DNA from: Uranotaenia lowii
Lineage: Eukaryota > Arthropoda > Insecta > Diptera > Culicidae
Length of the DNA stretch: 64,000 bases
Direction: 5' to 3'
NCBI RefSeq assembly: GCF_029784155.1
Contig: NC_073693.1
Location: forward strand, 140,109,988 to 140,173,987
Below, in pieces: positions 10,195-21,963 of the stretch. The position numbers and the translations under genes were made by a program. Numbering within the stretch: the stretch's first letter is position 1; the number at the start of each line of letters is the position of its first letter. The notes under the pieces were generated by a model, which was not told the origin of the DNA, searched no databases, and saw only the letters and a program-made list of their open reading frames with translations.

Positions 10195-11629
10195 CCCATT
10201 CGAGACGGCGACTTTTTTCGAACGCGTCCCCCAGGAGCCAAAAATTTTTATTCTTTGATTCGATCAATTTTTATCTAAAAAACATAAATACAATGAAATT
10301 TTCAAAATTTAATCGTAAATTTACGAAAAACGTCCATTGCACACCGTGTGTGCAGTCCGCTCCTCGAAATAAAATTATTTCGAGGAGCCGTATTGCACAC
10401 ACGGTGTGCAATGGGTAGAAAAATGAAAATACACCATTTAAAACATGATTAACCTTCGTTTCAATTTTTGTTTGGTTATAAAAGAAAAAAATATAATGCA
10501 ATGAATATTATGTAATGTGGTTTGAACCAACAGTTAGTGTTTTTAAAACTTTTTTCAATAAAAATGTGTTTACTCTTGTGATTTATGACGCTGGTTTCTA
10601 CTTTGTCTGTTTCTACCCAATTTTTTCTCCTGTGGTTTTTTTCTATCCGAGAACTATTTAAGTAGTCTAACTATTAAACTCCGGTTAACTTATTCTTGTA
10701 TTGATTCAGAACTATATTTCATCAAAAATATGCAATGAAAAATTTAGTGTTCATCACATAATCTTCTATACATTTTTCTGAATAGCACCTTGGAATAAGG
10801 GTGATTTGTCCAACATTTCATGAAGGCACATCGAACGGAGCGTTCGAATTTTTAAAAATTTAATACAATATAAAACTAGAATTTCCTAGAAATTCATAAA
10901 TTGATTGTTTGAATACATTTCATGAAAAAAAAGAAATTCAATGATGATGATATTATAAGCAAACACTTACAGAGCTAATCCAATCCATTTGGATTTTTTA
11001 AATAAATTATAAAAAGTAACCAATAATTTAAATTTTATTTGATCATTCGATAGCTAACGTAAATAATATTTTCAACTATAAGATAGAGATTTCAAGAACA
11101 CCTTTGTGAAAGTAGAATCTACTAAAACTCCCGCCAAGGGCTAAAGAACCCAATAGCACACTCTAAATCTTGAGAATTTAAAAATAAGACTTTACAATAC
11201 GGAATTCACACTAACGCTATACACCAGGTCCAAGATGCATATCAATTTCACTTATTCTCTCCACACCATAACCTAAACAATCAACAACGCAAACTTCCAC
11301 AAGAACAGCACAAATAGCCTGCAAATGCCCTATTGTCTGTATCGACAATAGTCTGTACGAAACGAAAATCTGTCTGCGCTGCCTAATTTTATGTCATTCT
11401 CATCCCCAGATATTTTGAAAACATTTTCATTCACAGTGAAACCATTGTCAAATTATGTTTACCTATGCTTTACAGATTCTATTGGTTCAAGAACCAATAA
11501 AATTGGTCCACTAGTTTCATCAAAATCATGAAAAAGTTAAAACAACTTCCATTGCACACACGGTGTGCAATCGGTCTTATAGCCTCGGAAAGTCATTGCA
11601 CACACGGTGTGCAATCCGTCTCGAGTGGG
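10195..11629. mobile_element. piggyBac-type non-autonomous element, 1.4 kb
   Basis: TTAA at 10191-10194 is followed by CCCATTCGAGACGG. The other end reads CCGTCTCGAGTGGG followed by TTAA at 11630-11633. TTAA duplication with ends starting CCC is the hallmark of piggyBac transposons. No DDD transposase is inside. Both subterminal regions carry ATTGCACAC/GTGTGCAAT palindromes: two on the left within one large hairpin and two on the right at 11551-11571 and 11594-11614. Confidence 0.8.
10334..10414. repeat. 81-bp near-perfect palindrome
   Basis: The outer arms are CCATTGCACACCGTGTGTGCA and its complement, with few mismatches. The inner part CTCCTCGAAATAA, two bases, TTATTTCGAGGAG is perfect. 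It could extrude as a cruciform or fold as an RNA hairpin. Located 140 bp inside the left end of the piggyBac-type element. Confidence 0.8.
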
Positions 11630-11633
11630 TTAA

Positions 11634-14600
11634 CTTTATTTCCCACTTAAATCTTTTCAAAATGTACATAAGAGTGCCCCAAATTATCCGTCTTTTTTTA
11701 ATAAGTTATGCGCTGCTGGCTAAAATTAATCCTAGGCCTAGTACATGACCTCATTCCAAATATGGGCCAAATCTGATCGCGGGAAGGGGTCGCTCAACGA
11801 GCCTGATGTTTGTATGGGATTTGAGACATTTTGTTCGGGAGAAACATGAAAACCCAGTTTTCATCAATAGCTTTAGTTCCCTTCGGTCGATTTCTTTTGA
11901 ATACGGTTTTTCTTAAAGCCCGAGTTATGACAAATATGTAATTTCATCCGAAGACGGCATTTCGATAAAAGTTAAGATAAAGATGTTATAAGGCTTCAAA
12001 AATGGGCTAACTTTTTCAAAGGATCATCACTGTTAATCAGTTAATTTTAAGGTTTTATTCCATCGCACTTAAGGTAATGAGTATGTTTAACATTTCCAAA
12101 ATACACTTTAACGAAATTTTTGGCATTCTTTAAATTCGAACGCATCCCATGAACCAAAAGTGCCGTATTTATTTAAATGATCGACACGATCGTCTACAAT
12201 GTTTCAGCTAACGGTCAGTTTTCCTTTGCGGAATTTCAAAAGGATGTAAATATTTGGGCCAGACTGTTTACTGATTTGATTACAATGAATGGAAAAAAAT
12301 GTGGAAGCTTACATAATAGTATTGTATGGGTTGCACATTTGCGAGACGCCGTCGTCGTTGACGAATCAGGAACCGAAGGACACAAAAAATCGTCTGATCG
12401 ATTGATTTAAACAGAAAACCGTCGAAAGCAGTGTATGAGTAGTGCCAAAATATAAAACATGATTCAATCTTTTTGATTTCGAACGCGCCGGCCGGCATGC
12501 ATCTTTGCTGGCGAGAGAACAATTCTTCCATACATTTGTATGAAAATGATCGATTTGGTGCACAGTTAGCACCACCTTAGACTATTCAGTCGGTGAAAGA
12601 TTGCACATGTGGAAATCGAAACATGATACAGTGTTAGCTTAATTTTACACATTGTCAAACTTTCTATTATTCATTTCTGAAACATCGGTGGGAATGTCTC
12701 CAATGTTTGGCACGAATGTATCACTTTTTTCTTATTTAACAAGTAGTTCCTGAAGTTGGTTGCTATCAAACATGTTTAGTGAAATTATCATCAGTTTTCG
12801 ACTTGAGAGGTAGCCAAAAAATGATAGATTCACCAAATTAAATGAACACTGTACCTAGCCGTTCATCGAAATATACTGCAAAAACCGCGTGGTCAAGTTC
12901 GAAGCTCCAGATAGATATAAAGACTGGAAGCTGTTAAAAACGAGAACCGCGGGAAAAATCAAATTCCAAAAAGCCAACCACACAATCCGTGGCATAATAA
13001 CAGCGGCAACAAATAAACAAATCATTGTTTGCAAATTATGGTCTTCGAATGCGAGAGCATATACAGAGGAATATATTTCGCTAGGTTTGATGTATCACAC
13101 ACATTTTTTTTTCGGGCGGAAGCCGCCGACGACTTCTGGGATCTGTTTAGCGGGCGATATTTGGATTCATGTCCGGGGAATACTATAGGCACGATATTGA
13201 CCGATTGATTGATTTGCGATTTGCTGCCGACTGGTGTTATTGTTGGTGTTTTGATTGTGATCATTTTATGCTTCTGATCTGTTGCCGAGCGGGTTTTTTG
13301 CTTTGCATTTTTATCACGAAGCAGAAGAGATGCAAAAGGGATTTTTGAATTACAAAATTCTGAATAAAATGCCAGAAACATTGAAAACAGCTTCGTGTTT
13401 TATGCGTGAACACGTGAATTTATGTGAATACAGTTGATTTTTCTATACTTTAACTTTATTCACAGAAAAGGAGTAGGCGTTGGCCCAAGTGCATCGCACG
13501 TGTTTTTTTTTTGTTTTCGCATAAATTTTTAATTTTTTTTTCTGAATAATTTTATTGTTTCACCTTGTAATCATTAGAGAAATGTTTTAAAATGTAACTA
13601 ACGAGTAGTCGGATGTGATTATCGAAGTGGATAAACAATCTTGTGACTTGATGACCGATTGCTGCGTAGAATTCACTTTCCCGCAGGAAAAGTTAAATTT
13701 AAGTGCTCAAGCATTAAGTACCTGCACTTGGAAAATCTGTAATTGAAATGAAGAGTTAATCACCGTAATTTGATTTATGAAATTATTTTATCGGCTATAT
13801 ATAAGTGTTCCCGTATCCGTGGTCTATTCTTGTGTCTAATTTATACACGAATTGGACCTACGAAATTAGGATCCAATCCAGTGAAAAAATCATGTTATAT
13901 TAACTGTCAAGATCTTCTCAGAATTCCGTAAAAATGGCTAATCAGTTTTGGACCAATCATTATACCGATTCTAAAAAAAGTTGAGTTGAAACTAGTATGA
14001 TAGACCATGGATGCGGTTGCTTTAGTCGGAATTTGGTTCTAAATCGGCTGTTAAGTTACTTCAAAGCTTCAAAAATCATTCGTTGTAAATTTGTATTTTC
14101 AAGAAAGAGTGTCAAAAAACGCAGAAAGACTCAAATCGGCCTAAAATTGCAATTTCACGGCGTTTTTTCTCTCTCATTTTAGTTTTATCTCGAGGATGAC
14201 CGAATCTCCTGCCAACCCACCTTCCCGGCAACATCCGAAACGTGTGTGACAAAACCCGCGGAGACTCATCGCGTGATGAGCCGTACGTTCGACGACAAAG
14301 TCCTTGTACGATATTCACGAGTCGTGTTATATAAATAATCTATCTTCGCGCAACAACCGCGCCACACGGCTAAGCGTAGGAAAATGGGAGAGGAAAATCA
14401 ACAGCAGCAGCAAAAAAAAAACGGAAAAAGATAAATCAACGTAGGTACGCGCGGGTGACTAAAAATCAATGACGCGTTCGCAAATGATGCGATTTTTTTT
14501 CGCTGTGTTGCTAGAACAGTTGTGACATTAACGAATTTGGAGCAACACAGCAAAAATATTGTTTAAATTTGAGAGGTTGTTTTAGGATCAAATTAAAATT

Positions 14601-15227
14601 TCACAGTTTGCATTTTAATCTTACCCGCCTTTAAAAAAAATCGTTGAAAAATTGTTCATTTTTCCTTGTTTTTATAACGATGAGAATTGATGGGAAAATT
14701 TCAATTCAAGACCATTCGATTGTCTATTCACTCATTTCCAAATGAGGCTACGGTTGCTGACTTTATCATTCAACATTTCAGAGACTAGATAGTTAACGTG
14801 TGGTTTATACTACCGGTTGCTAATCTTCACTTGTTATATTTTCTGCCTAAAACGGTGCTCAGGAGCACTTTTCACGCTTCAATCACCAGAAAATATATCT
14901 GCCATCATAAATCAAACCGCAACGCGCTCGCCAACTTCCCATCCGTTCAACACTACACCTCCGAATTGGTGGATTTTCGATTCGAGAAATGGTTTTCTTT
15001 TTAGTCCCGCGCGAGCCGAAAAGTTTGCATGGCTGATTCTGCAACTTTGTTGCACGAGCGTGAGTCGAATTTCTGTCTACCGACTACCTTGCTCCCTCCC
15101 ACAATTGATCTGATTGTGGGAGTTTGTTTAACTTGCTTTGGGATAATCACTGTGCTGCCACCTGGTTTCGCAAAGACCTGTGACAAATCAAATTTATGAA
15201 CACAATGTTAGTTCTGTATACAATAAG
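11634..15227. other. Gene-free region, 3.6 kb
   Basis: No recognisable protein or RNA gene. Open frames at 12177-12410 and 12889-13188 match nothing I know and lack splice or start context. A somewhat GC-richer part at 14200-14470 includes TATATAAATA at 14328 and could be regulatory, without further support. Confidence 0.4.
15096..15122. repeat. Perfect hairpin, 10-bp stem and 7-base loop
   Basis: CTCCCACAAT, loop TGATCTG, ATTGTGGGAG, followed by TTTG. Not followed by a T-run long enough to call a terminator; function unknown. Confidence 0.6.
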
Positions 15228-15413
15228 CCCCAGGTGTGTTCCCTCTGAAATATTTATTTCATATAGTTATTTATACAATGAAACACATCTTACATGTCGG
15301 CATCTTATGGGATTCGAACGCAAACGTTTTCTTGCTGATATCGGAAATCGAACCCAGTACACCTGGGTTACCAGACTCGCGCCAGCCTATGCGGTAGACC
15401 ACTTCAGCGCTAT
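15228..15413 (-). mobile_element. tRNA-derived SINE
   Basis: The minus strand starts with a tRNA-like 5' part (AAGTGGTCTACCGCATAGG, A-box-like), then an internal B-box-like GGTTCGATTTC and a second GTTCGAATCCC, followed by an AT-rich non-tRNA tail containing GAAATAAATATTTC. Too long and too poorly folded for a true tRNA gene. RNA polymerase III would read it leftward. Confidence 0.6.
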
Positions 15414-15782
15414 TTTAAGAGAAATTTTACAAGGTGAGCAAAAAATCTCTTAAATGATTTTGGATTTAGTAGTAGTAGCTAGGCTTATGGTCCTTACTGG
15501 AAAATAAACTGAAGCAAAAAAAAACTTCTCTTTTGGTTTCCAATCAATCAGTGAATTTAAAATATTTATATTAAAGATTCTGTTTGAATAAAATATTTCA
15601 AAAAATTTCAGCATCACGAAACCTACCAAAAACTTAGTTTTGTTTCTGCATCTTTTCATTTACTGCAGCGCCTCTAGTTGTCACATCGCGAATCTATTGA
15701 CAGTGTTTTGATCCGGAAGGTTTGTTTACTTAGTGGTGAAAATTTCATCAAGATTGAAGCAGTCAGTCAAAAGTTATCGACG

Positions 15783-16836
15783 ATGGAACGCGAAAGGCGA
15801 GAGAAAATTCTGCAAACTCACGTAGAGAAACCGACGTGGTCAGGGGTAAATATCGCGAAATTCCTGAAATATCCAAAATCGACTGTAAATTCGGTGCTGC
15901 AACGTTACCGGGAGACCCTTACGGTGGATCGAGCAAAACAAACCAGGCGTGAAAGTGGAACATAGGACCGGAAGTTGCGAACAAAGGTAATTCGATCAGT
16001 TCACAATAATCCTGGAATCTCCTTGCGTGATTTGGCGAAAAATTTCAAGACGAACCACAGTACAGCTCGACGAATTTGTTTGCGAGAAGGCTTGCGGTCG
16101 TATCATGCAAGCAAACATCCCAACAGGACGCTGAAACAAAACCTGGTTGCCAAAACCAGGGCAAGGAAGTTGTACGAGAAAGTGTTGACCAAGTACAACG
16201 GATGCATTTTAATGGACGACGAAACTTACGTTAAAATGGATTTTGGACAAATACCCGGTAACAAATTTTACCGAAGCGTAAAGGGAATGTTGTGGGTAGA
16301 TTCAAGTTTGTTTTCGCAGATAAATTTGCTCGTAAGTTCATGATTTGGCAAGGAATCTGTAGTTGTGGGAAGAAGACTAAGATTTTTATCACTGGGGACA
16401 CAATGAATGGAAATGTTTACAAAGAAGAATGTCTTTTGCCATGGGTTTTGCCACTCAATCCGTCCCACAAAGGTCCGGTGAAGTTCTGGCCGGACCTGGC
16501 AAGCTGCCACTACAGCCGGGATGTCATTAAGTGGTATAAGGAGAACAAGATCGATTTTGTCGAATAAAGTATCAATCCACCAAACTGTCCGGATTTTCGT
16601 CCCATCGAAAAATATTGGGCAATAGTTAAGGGCAAACTGAATAAATGTGGCAGAACCATGAAAAAACCCGCTCAAATGGAAAAGTGGTGAAACAAGATGG
16701 CGAATGAGGTTACCAGCAGTACTGTGCAGAAAATGATGGGTGGTATCACAAAAAAAGTTCGAAAATTATCCGACCAAATTCTATGTGAAACAGATTTTAT
16801 CAGTCGCTGCATGGCAGCAAAACTGACAGGGTTTTG
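15783..16836 (+). pseudogene. Mariner-type DD37E transposase, decayed
   Basis: ATG at 15783 follows a leader typical of these elements. The N-terminal helix-turn-helix region (NIAKFLKYPKSTVNSVLQRY) is followed by a second (SLRDLAKNFKTNHSTARRIC). Catalytic first Asp lies in LMDDETYVKMDFG, second Asp in FWPDLASCHYS, and Glu in CPDFRPIEKYWAI. I count 37 residues between the second Asp and the Glu, the spacing that defines the ITmD37E group of the IS630-Tc1-mariner superfamily, first described from mosquitoes. The copy is broken by TAG at 15963-15965, a one-base frameshift near 16290, TAA at 16565-16567 and TGA at 16688-16690. The family excises and reinserts at TA. I could not define its terminal repeats. 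Confidence 0.87.
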
Positions 16837-16979
16837 AGTTTGTCCAAACGTTGCAATCTTTTGATTTATGATGCCGTTGTCCAGAGGACTTTTTAACCTG
16901 TTTCACCAAATAGGTATATGGATGTATGTAGGCCCACCTGATTTCACTTCCTCTGGAAATCATCTGAAACTTCCGAAAG

Positions 16980-17250
16980 GCATTGAAATAAAGCTGATTG
17001 CATTTAGAAATGGGTTAGTTACGAATGCGTGTATCTCATAAACCGTCCATTTGATCGAAATACTTTCTATGAATGAAATGCAGATAATCTTATGATAATT
17101 CATGGAAAAAATTTGAAAAAAAAAATATTTATTGGTTTTTGTGTGAAAAATATCTACTTTTTTCTTGGTATCTCCCATCGGCCGGCGCACACTTTTTCCA
17201 GTCATGATATTGATCAGTTTTTTCAACTAAGACTTCGTTTAATCTGTTTT
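16980..17250 (+). repeat. Dispersed repeat, uninterrupted copy
   Basis: Aligns with 2225-2420 over its first part. Its second part aligns with 5041-5118 and then 9331-9350, the two flanks of the pogo element, so this copy serves as the empty-site reference. Confidence 0.6.
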
Positions 17251-17453
17251 TTTTTGGTGGCTGTATCCTCCTCCTTCAATTTTTGCTAGTTTTTGATCCA
17301 ATACTTTTCTTTAAGAAGAAACTAAGGGCAATTTAGTGGATACAGCTGTTTGAAAACTAACAAAACTTGATTATTTCAGACAGTTTCGAAAAATCTGTCA
17401 ATTACGAAGTAACACCATCATGAGATTGAACTTAAAGTTTAATCGGTTAGTAT

Positions 17454-18675
17454 CAGTGTTCGGCACAAAAGCGCTAATCCGCTATTTGCTAGTTAGTTCG
17501 CTAACTTTTCGTTAGCGGTTTAATTTTGCCGATAAATTTTTATTGATCTAGCGAATTAAAAAGTTCCTCTATTTTTTAGTTCCGCTAATCCAAGACCGCT
17601 AACTCCCATATATTTGTATCAATCTCTAGAATTATAAGTGACAGAATAGACTTTTTGTCTTCAATCATGTTAAGGTGACATTGGGTATCGTTCTGATTGC
17701 TTCATTGGATTAGATGGAGAAATGCGTATTCGAGTGATAGAAAAGATGTGTTTAGTGTATTTTTTTCTCACTTTAGCACTTTTTTTCGCATCATTCACAG
17801 AAGAAGATATCAGTAAGCTGTTCAACAATATAAACCTATTTTTAACAAACTTTATCAACATTTGTTTTCAAATGGTTGAGATATTTACTTTACTTTTTTT
17901 TAGAGATTTTACAGATCAGTTCATTACAAATAATATAAAATCACCATTGTAGCCTTCGTTTAAAGTTCAAGTAAAAATTGTATAAATGTTTACGTTTGAC
18001 AATGCTCCTGCAAGTTTGAAATGGAGAGTACAGTTTAAAGATTTTCAATGATGATAGTTTACAATAATGCAAAAACAACAAAATGGAATGAATTGCACAA
18101 AAGATTGTTTACAACGAAATTGCAAACTATCTACTTTGCACAAAACTGATGAATCGAGTAAATTTTGAACGAAAATTTAAATAAAAAGAGATATAGCTCC
18201 CATCTGCAACATTCTGTTCTATTGCTCTTGTAATTGTTCGAAAATTCATTTTTTTTTAATAGTAGGACACAGAGATTTATTAAAATTGTTTGTTTGTTTG
18301 TTTTATTTATTTTTAAAGAGACTTTAAATTTATAATTCATTCGCCTCTTATTTATTAAAATTCCCATCTTTTACAGTTTTTGTTTTGCTCATATAATTGT
18401 TTGAGAATTTGATCAATTTATCTAATTTTAAATAAAATACATGAAAATTTATTCATTCCCCCTTGGGGATTGGAAAGAGGGAATGGCGTGACAAAAGAAG
18501 AATTTGATATTTGTTCCAGCCTTTATGTTGGTCAACAGTTAGCGATTAGCGCTTTAAGCTTAAAGCGATAACTTTTTCCGAACATTTAGCGAATTAAAAT
18601 AGCGATCGCTAACTTTGAATGCGTTAGCGATCTAATTAGCGGCGCTAATTTTTCAGTTAGCGATGCCGAACACTG
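17454..18675. mobile_element. hAT-type non-autonomous element 1 (1,222 bp)
   Basis: Ends CAGTGTTCGGCA and TGCCGAACACTG are flanked by a perfect 8-bp duplication GTTAGTAT (17446-17453 and 18676-18683). Subterminal regions on both sides are crowded with GCTAA/TTAGC motifs, as in hAT transposase-binding zones. No transposase inside. A family C micro-insertion (18288-18349) sits within it. Confidence 0.88.
18275..18362 (-). mobile_element. Micro-insertion (62 bp) with 13-bp target duplication, family C
   Basis: ATTTATTAAAATT occurs at 18275-18287 and 18350-18362. The insert read on the minus strand has AGAGGC, GAATG, AATT-ATA-AATT, TAAA, GTCTCT and an A-rich (AAAC)n tail. Same plan as 2711-2764; nested in hAT element 1. 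Confidence 0.72.
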
Positions 18676-18683
18676 GTTAGTAT

Positions 18684-19384
18684 AGATCATAAGTTGCGAA
18701 TATACTAGATTACTCTTTTTTGGCTCTTGAAAATAGCGAAAACCAAAGCTTTCGTTTTTAAAATTGATGTACTTTTCCACAGTAGCAGAATTTTGGCAAA
18801 TCATTAAATTTTATACAAAACAATCAGCAAATATAAACTTTTATCTGCTAGGGACCATGTCACGAGCAGACATGTAATAGGATTCAAACGCTGGAATTTG
18901 TTTGAAATAGGGTTTTTCATAAGTTTTGCCGTCCATCAAAAATCATCTGTCTCGTAGCCTCGGTACCGATTATACATCTTACGAGCTCTAGAACGAGCAA
19001 AAACTTGTTGTTTGAGGTTAGATTTGAATGACTTATAACAAGCAACACTTTCGGGCTATCGGAGAAATATTTTTGAACATTTCAGCGATCTACACTTTGT
19101 TTTTCGCCTATTAAAAATTAAAAATTCTGGTACGAGATCGGACTTCTCTGATGAAACTTAACCGTAGTTGCCGACAAGTGCTTCACTCCAACGCATGATT
19201 CGAACTTAGTGAACATTTTCGACAGTGTTTGCACCTCTCAGTTATAGACATTTTTTGAATAATCAACGGTTTTACAAGCTATGGAGTTAAATATGTTGGA
19301 TTTTAAAGAAAACTGTGCAAAATACTCTTTTTTCTTTTACATTTGCTTTGTAAATATCTGAAAAACGTGTAAATTTTTAATTTA
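18684..19384. other. Gene-free stretch
   Basis: AT-rich, no gene, element ends or tandem structure seen. Confidence 0.4.
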
Positions 19385-19499
19385 GGAAAAAAATAGGTCA
19401 GATTGTAATTTTCACAGGCAGCAAAATTTTATCAAAATTTTGAACGTGCGATAACTAGTAAATGAGCTATCATCGAAAGTGTCCCATTTTTAAAAGAAC

Positions 19500-19620
19500 T
19501 AACCTTAAGAAAACAGCATTCAAATATTCAAACTATAGACTGAATTATTGTGCAAAAATTTATTGTTGGTCAAATTTACCCCGGTGATCAAAGATACCCC
19601 GTTTTACGGTTATCAAAGTT
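19500..19620 (+). repeat. Dispersed repeat, uninterrupted reference for the Helitron site
   Basis: Matches in order 22513-22557 (AAACAG, TTCAAATATT-like, TTATTG) and then 24692-24760 (AAAAACTT, CCC.GTGATCAAAG, TTTACGGTT). The paralogous copy is therefore split by the Helitron and this one is not. Confidence 0.6.
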
Positions 19621-20420
19621 CATTTTTTTTTTTTTTAACAATTCTTTATTTGAAACGGTTCATACCTATCAAAGTTCATGTGTTGGTTTATCGGAGACTG
19701 ACGGAGCTGACTTATGTCCTTATGTTCACTACCAGGCGCGAAGGTGGATGGACCAGATTTTAGCACTGGCAGGTATTTGAAACTTTCCACTCATGCTTTC
19801 GCACAAACGGTTTCTAAATTGATGTTCTTCTTCTTACAGATTTCCCAATTGTGTGGACTCATCCACTTCCCGAATTTAAACCGATAAATTCTGTTTCGTG
19901 ATTTCGGATTGATCGAGTATCACGACCAGTGCTGCAAATTTTCAGTGTCAGTGAGAAATTAACAGCTGACTTTATTGCAGTGTATCGGTCAGTTCAATTC
20001 CAACTAGATTCATACGAGAATGAACAGAAAGCTCAGTCTTGAAAGCTCTCTGCACACTCATTCACTAATCGGCAACATCGGTGCTTAGTATACATTCAGG
20101 CTCTTTGCAGGTTCATGAGGTTATCCAATCTTCATTTTCAGTTTCAAGCGAACATTGCTGAAAGTGAAAAAAGCTTCCTTCTATTATCATTAAGTTTAGT
20201 TGAATGGTGACAAAGATTGTTCGACTCGCTAGACATGCGCAAATTTCAGAATTACTGCTGAGATCGCTATTTTTGAAGGATTCTGATAAAAAATACGTCT
20301 TTTTCAAATGGTGTGAAGAAGTGGGAAGGTTTAGAAATGAGTGTTCGGGTTGGCGAGACGAACGCTGGCGAGGGAGCGTGTAGACGAATCTGGGGGGGGG
20401 GGGGGGGGGGGGGGGGGCAA

Positions 20421-21480
20421 AATTATGACAAAAAGTTGGCAATAAAATGACAAAACATGACAAATGTGGTCAAAGTATGACAAAATTATGACAAAAAAAA
20501 AATTTGACAAATAGGACTAAAATTTACAATACAATGGAAAAATATTTACTAACACAACTCTGTGGAAAATATGTTAAATCTGATTAAAATATGACAATAT
20601 TTTAACAAAAATATGACAAAACAGACAAAATCATGGCATAAAAAATGACAAATGTCGTTAACAATTGACAAAAATATGACAAATATAACAAAATTATGAC
20701 AAGCGTGGTAAAAATATGATAATAAATTGACAAAATCATGACATGAAATTGTGATAAAATCAGACAAATTTATATATTTGAAAATTTGATATCAAAAGAA
20801 CAAAAATACGACTATGTCGTCAAACTATCAAAAAATTTGACAAAATAATTAAATATTACAAATGTGGTATCTTCCAGATTGTTGTCATTTTTTAACCACA
20901 TATATCATTTTATTGTCATTTTTTTGTGATAATTTTGTTTTAATAATAAGATTTAGATATGTCATAATGTTGTCTTATTTTCATCACATAAGACATGTTT
21001 TTGACAAAGGTTTCTCGAAGTTTAATCATCTTATTGTTAAATTTATGTCATATTTGTCAGACTTTGTAATAATTTTGTAATTTTGTTGTCATGTTTTGTC
21101 ATTGTATTGTAAATGATTTGTTTCATTTTTATGTTATTTTTCATATTATTATCACATTTGTCAAATGTTTGTCTCATTTGTCGGATATGTGTCTTATTTT
21201 TGTTATGTTTTGTCATTTTATTGTCAATTTTTTGTCATATTTATGACATAATTGTTTGATTGATGTCATTTTATTGTCAAATTTTAGTCATAATTGTCAG
21301 ATTTTTCTCATACTTTTGTCAAAATTTTATCATGTTTTCAACATATTTATCACATTGTGTAATGGGATTGACACGAATGCCAAAGCGTTGGTAAAGTGTC
21401 ACAAATAAACAAAAAAAAAAACATTGTGTAATAATTTTGTCATTTTTTGACCACATTTTGTCATATTTTTGTCATTATTA
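20421..21480. repeat. Inverted minisatellite of TGACAAA units
   Basis: From 20421 to about 20860 the sequence is a degenerate array of ATGACAAAA-like units of 8-20 bp. From about 20880 to 21480 the same unit appears in reverse complement (TTTTGTCAT). The array is AT-rich and non-coding, interrupted only by the micro-insertion at 21352-21432. The two halves could pair along about 450 bp imperfectly. Confidence 0.82.
21352..21432 (+). mobile_element. Micro-insertion (57 bp) with 12-bp target duplication, family A
   Basis: ACATTGTGTAAT occurs at 21352-21363 and 21421-21432. The insert has GACAC, GAATG, CCAA-AGCG-TTGG, TAAA, GTGTC, then AATAAAC and an A-run. Two nested stems are evident. It interrupts the minisatellite inside hAT element 2. 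Confidence 0.8.
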
Positions 21481-21963
21481 ATTACCATAAATTCAATTCT
21501 CATGAATTTTATATTCATCCATCCTCTTGTCCCCCCTTCAAATAATCGTATAGTCTCAGCGATTTTCAATTCGCGTTTTCTTTTTGAATCCCAATTCATA
21601 ATTTGGAAAAATGGCAAAAACAAATGCTTACTGAAATTATCAGCAACTTTCGCTGACACTGATTGAATGCTTAAGCTGCAGTCACTGATCAAAAACAGTG
21701 AGCGACAGAAATGCCTAAGCGAAAGACGCTTTCGTAGCTTTCGAGTGAAACAAGTTAGTTCGGGTTTACGAGTGAGCTTTCTACTGACTGATAGACACAC
21801 TCACATAGCTTTCTGTAGGCACGAGGATGACCGAGCCGATCAGAAGCTTTTATATTTGTTGACTTTTCAATTCCGTTCATTTCAGTTGAAGCTTTTTACA
21901 CTGATAGAAAATCACAGTCAGTATCATTTGTGCTTTAAGAAAATTTGCAGCACTGATCACGAC

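Larger units (their letters stand above)
19927..21955. mobile_element. hAT-type non-autonomous element 2 (2,029 bp)
   Basis: Left end CAGTGCTGCAAATTTTC and right end GAAAATTTGCAGCACTG are exact reverse complements, flanked by a perfect 8-bp duplication ATCACGAC (19919-19926 and 21956-21963). No transposase. The centre is a degenerate minisatellite whose orientation flips near 20870. A 26-base G run lies at 20392-20417. A family A micro-insertion sits at 21364-21420. Confidence 0.9.

Noticed and set aside
12177..12410. 77-residue ORF as a gene
   Set aside because: No homology, no context; length expected by chance.
13790..14340. TATATATAAG and TATATAAATA as promoters
   Set aside because: No downstream gene or initiator; such words are expected by chance in AT-rich DNA.
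20113..20463. Minus-strand ORF with a polyproline run
   Set aside because: The proline run is simply the 26-base G run read on the other strand, and the rest is hAT element sequence.
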